DNA of 64,000 nucleotides, from the NCBI RefSeq assembly GCF_036169555.1, contig NZ_CP108032.1:186001-250000 (forward strand). The letters are read 5' to 3'. The notes under the pieces were generated by a model. The model was not told where the DNA came from. It worked only from the letters and a program-made list of their open reading frames with translations, and ran no database searches. This DNA comes from Streptomyces sp. NBC_00306. GTDB taxonomy: Bacteria; Actinomycetota; Actinomycetes; Streptomycetales; Streptomycetaceae. Position 1 is the stretch's first letter, and every line of letters begins with the position of its first letter. Of the stretch, positions 61,085-64,000 are shown piece by piece. The position numbers and the translations under genes were made by a program.

Positions 61085-64000
61085 TTACTGTCCACTCCTG
61101 TTCATCTTGCGCAGACGGGGGCGACTTGAGGTGTTCGCGTCCTTCACCGTGCGCGACAGTTCCGCGATGGTGCGGTGTTCGAAAATGGCCCGGATGGTCA
61201 CGCTGACACCGAGCGTCTTACGGATGCGGCTGGTCAGGCGGGTCGCCGAGAGGGAGTTGCCGCCCAGTTCGAAGAAGTCGTCGGTGATGCCGACCCGTTC
61301 GACGCCCAGGACGTCGGCGAACAGCTCGCACAGGCTCTCTTCCTGCGGGTCGCGGGGAGCCTGGTAGGCGGGGCCGTCCTGACCTGGTTCCGGCAGGGCG
61401 GCGATGTCGAGACGGCCGCCGGGTGTCAGTGGCAGGTCGTCGAGGACGACAAACGCGGCGGGCACCAGCTCGGCGGGCAGCCGGCCGGCGGCGAAGTCGG
61501 CCAGGTCGCCGGTGTCGGCGCCGCCGCTCCCGGCGGGCACGACATAGCCCACCAACTGCCGGCCGCCGCCGTCGGTATCGGTGTCGCGGGCGAGGACCAC
61601 CACCTGGCCGACGGCGGGGTGTTCGGCCAGTGCGGCCGCGGCGTCGGCGGGTTGGATGCGCTGCCCGCCGATGGTGACCTGGGTGTCGGCGCGTCCGGCG
61701 TACTCGAGCCGGCCGTCGACGCCGAAGCGGGCGAGATCGCCGGTGCGGTACATCCGTGCGCCGGGCGGGCCGAACGGGTCGGCGACGAAGTGGGCGGCGG
61801 TCAGGCCGGGGCGGCGATGGTAGCCGCGGGCCGGTGCGCTGCCGGCGACGTACAGTTCGCCGACCGCGCCGGGCGGCACCGGGGTCAGTCCGCTGCCCAG
61901 GACGTAGGAGCGTACGTTCGCCAGCGGCCGGCCGAGAACCGCTCCGGTGCCGGTGGCGGGTGCCTCGGGGGCCGCGGAAGCGATGGCGTAGCCGGTCTCG
62001 GCGGGACGGTAGGTGCTCACGACCTGCACGCCGGGGATCGTCTTGTGGACCCGCTGCAGCAGGGCGGCGGGCAGCGGTTCGCCGTCGAAGAGCACCGTCT
62101 CGGCGTGGAGGTCGCCTTCCAACTGGTCGAGGAGGGCGGCGAAGTGGGACGGGACGGTGCTGATGACACCGGCGCCTGGGGTGGCGGGCGCGGTGAGGTC
62201 CTGCGGCTGCGGCAGGAGTTCGGCGGTGCCTCCGGTGCACAGCACGGTCAGCAGCACCGGGACCGGCAGGGTGCCGGCCACGGGGATGCGCACCGGTGTG
62301 CCCGGGGTACCGGTCAGGTGCGCGGCCAGTGCGGGGATCCGGTCGGCGAGACCGCGGTGGGTGAGGCTCACGCCCCGTGGCCCGCCCGGATATCCGCCGG
62401 TGTAGGTCAGCCAGGCCAGGTGGTCGGGGTGCAGCGGCCGTGTCCGGTCCCCGTCGCCCGGATCGCCCGGGCCTGCGGTGTCGTCCGGGCCGGGCGGGCC
62501 GGTGAGATGAGCGGTGGCGTCGAGGCGGGCGACAGCGCTGTCCGGCACGACTGTGCCGGTGCCGGTGTCGGTGAGCAGGAGGTGCGGGGCGGCGTCGGCG
62601 ATCAAGGCGCTGTGATGCGCGGCCGGTGCGGAGGGGTCCAGCGGCAGGTGTCCGCCGCCGGCCTTCAGGACCGCGAGGAGCGCGGTCACCTGGTCCGCCG
62701 GGTGCGTCAGAGCGGCTGCCACCACCGTCTCGGGGCCGACATGGCGGCGGATCAGTTCGGCCGCGAGCCGGTTCGCCCGGCTGTTCAGTTCCCGGTAGGT
62801 GAGGGTGACGTCGCCGGTGACGAGGGCCGGCCGGCCAGGGGTGGTGACGGCCTGGTGTTCGAACAGATCGGTCAGGGTGGCTTCCGGGACGGCTGCGGCG
62901 GTGTCGTTGAATTCGACGAGCAGCCGGTGGCGTTCGGCGTCGTCCAGGACATCGACGGTGCCGACCCGCCGGCCGGGATCGGCCGCCAGTCGGCGCACGA
63001 TGCGCCCGTAGCGGGTGGCGATCGCCCGGGCGCTGCTCTCCTCGAGGGCGTGCCGCTGGTACTGCACGGTCAGCCGCAGGCCGTCGGACTCGATGAAGAC
63101 CAGCAGGGTCACCGGGTAGTGGCTGGCGGTGAAGGAGCGGATGCCGGTGACGGAGATGCCGGCCGCCTCGCAGGCCTCGGCGATGCCGGCCCGGTCCAGG
63201 GGGAACGACTCGAATCCGATGATGGTGTCGAACAGGGCGTCCAGGCCGGTCGCTTCGTAGATCTCGGTGAGCCCGTAGTGGTGGTGGTCCATCAGCGCGG
63301 CCTGCCGGTCCTGCACGGTGGTCAGGAGGTCGGCGAGGGTGTGGCCGGGGGCGGTGGTCACACGCACGGGCAGGGTGTTGAGGAACATGCCGACGATCGA
63401 GTCGACGCCCGGTACGGCCGGCGGGCGGCCCGACACGGTGGAGGCGAAGACGACATCGTTGCGGCCGGTCAGCTGGTTCAGCAGGATCGCCCAGGCGCTC
63501 TGGACGACGGTGTTCAGGGTGACGCCGAGGTCGGCGGCGCGGCGGGCCAGTTCGCGTGCCTCACCGGCGCTGAGGGTGACGTCGATCTGCCCGATCCCGC
63601 TGCCCCCTTCGGGGCCGGGGCTGTCGTGGCCGGCGGGGGCGAGGAGGGTTCGCTCGTCGACACCGTCGAGTTCGGCGGACCACACCCGGGCGGAGGCGTC
63701 GGCGTCCTGGTGGGACAGCCACTGGACGAAGTCGCGGTAGCTGGGTGCCGGCGGCAGGACGGAGGGGTCGCCGGCGGAGCCGTAGAGCTTGAGGAGGTCC
63801 TGCATCAGCACCGGCACCGACCAGCCGTCGAACAGGACGTGATGGGCGGTCAGGACGAGTTCGTACCTCTGCGGGCCCATGGTGACCAGGGTCAGACGCA
63901 GCATGGGCGGGGCAGTGGCGTCGAAGTGGGCGCGCAGGTCGCCGGCGAGGAAGTCCTCGAACGCCTGGTCGCGTTCCTCCTCCCCCAGGGTGCTGAGGTC
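61085..64000 (-). CDS. NRPS, 3' part: C - degenerate A - T (5' end outside window)
   Basis: Open to the right edge; about 971 residues visible. The partial C domain has an intact HHVLFDG and resembles the post-epimerisation C domains of the next NRPS, implying an E domain just upstream. The A domain has lost its catalytic features: the P-loop A3 reads [12 protein letters not shown]5 reads STYRPAETG instead of NxYGPTE, the substrate-pocket FDVS segment is gone, and A10 reads PGGRLDI with no catalytic Lys. The carrier domain is normal ([16 protein letters not shown]). It ends TAA directly before the next NRPS ATG in the same frame, and its tail [12 protein letters not shown] resembles an internal T-C linker. 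Confidence 0.92.
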   Translation of the reverse strand, partial: DLSTLGEEERDQAFEDFLAGDLRAHFDATAPPMLRLTLVTMGPQRYELVLTAHHVLFDGWSVPVLMQDLLKLYGSAGDPSVLPPAPSYRDFVQWLSHQDADASARVWSAELDGVDERTLLAPAGHDSPGPEGGSGIGQIDVTLSAGEARELARRAADLGVTLNTVVQSAWAILLNQLTGRNDVVFASTVSGRPPAVPGVDSIVGMFLNTLPVRVTTAPGHTLADLLTTVQDRQAALMDHHHYGLTEIYEATGLDALFDTIIGFESFPLDRAGIAEACEAAGISVTGIRSFTASHYPVTLLVFIESDGLRLTVQYQRHALEESSARAIATRYGRIVRRLAADPGRRVGTVDVLDDAERHRLLVEFNDTAAAVPEATLTDLFEHQAVTTPGRPALVTGDVTLTYRELNSRANRLAAELIRRHVGPETVVAAALTHPADQVTALLAVLKAGGGHLPLDPSAPAAHHSALIADAAPHLLLTDTGTGTVVPDSAVARLDATAHLTGPPGPDDTAGPGDPGDGDRTRPLHPDHLAWLTYTGGYPGGPRGVSLTHRGLADRIPALAAHLTGTPGTPVRIPVAGTLPVPVLLTVLCTGGTAELLPQPQDLTAPATPGAGVISTVPSHFAALLDQLEGDLHAETVLFDGEPLPAALLQRVHKTIPGVQVVSTYRPAETGYAIASAAPEAPATGTGAVLGRPLANVRSYVLGSGLTPVPPGAVGELYVAGSAPARGYHRRPGLTAAHFVADPFGPPGARMYRTGDLARFGVDGRLEYAGRADTQVTIGGQRIQPADAAAALAEHPAVGQVVVLARDTDTDGGGRQLVGYVVPAGSGGADTGDLADFAAGRLPAELVPAAFVVLDDLPLTPGGRLDIAALPEPGQDGPAYQAPRDPQEESLCELFADVLGVERVGITDDFFELGGNSLSATRLTSRIRKTLGVSVTIRAIFEHRTIAELSRTVKDANTSSRPRLRKMNRSGQ

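Overview
The window is a GC-rich stretch of an actinobacterial chromosome, almost certainly Streptomyces or a close relative. The evidence is the very high GC content, the GTG/TTG starts, the HAMP-repeat kinase and SpoIIE-type phosphatase set, rare in-frame TTA leucine codons (bldA-type) in secondary-metabolism-linked genes, an LmbU-type regulator and a large NRPS locus.

Bases 1-8600 hold ordinary genes: the end of a TPR-containing regulator, cutA, a glpF-glpD pair that lacks glpK, an XRE-cupin regulator with a threonine aldolase behind a duplicated operator, a decayed metallo-beta-lactamase gene, and several small proteins. At 9000-13200 a tightly packed operon encodes an ECF-like sigma factor, a zinc-finger anti-sigma membrane protein, an ABC ATPase and two membrane proteins. 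At 13500-20500 a SpoIIE phosphatase diverges from a giant hybrid histidine kinase with six 92-residue HAMP repeats, followed by a response regulator. At 20500-24300 are domain-of-unknown-function proteins, a STAS anti-anti-sigma factor, a frameshifted GNAT gene and a ribbon-helix-helix protein.

From about 24500 to the right edge the window looks like one biosynthetic region, though its left border is uncertain. It contains a cytochrome P450 with its ferredoxin, MMPL and MFS exporters that share an operator-like palindrome, a dedicated ornithine gene set argJ-argB-argD-argC, an MbtH protein, an ornithine N5-monooxygenase, a divergent KtzT/PaiB-like piperazate synthase candidate, an LmbU-like regulator, a small chorismate mutase, a stand-alone C*-A-T NRPS, an FAD-dependent monooxygenase, a 5450-residue four-module NRPS with thioesterase, and the end of a further NRPS that runs off the window.

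The parts fit together as follows. Glutamate goes to ornithine (Arg enzymes), then to N5-hydroxyornithine, then to L-piperazate. All four A domains of the large NRPS read, by eye, as the same pocket (D-V-F-S-V-A-A-Y-A-K), of the type I associate with piperazate. The order is C-A-T-E / C-A-T / C-A-T-E / C-A-T-TE, which predicts alternating D,L,D,L residues. The upstream module has a badly degenerate A domain. My interpretation is an oligo-piperazate peptide assembly line. The enzyme families are recognised from motifs; the product is inferred.
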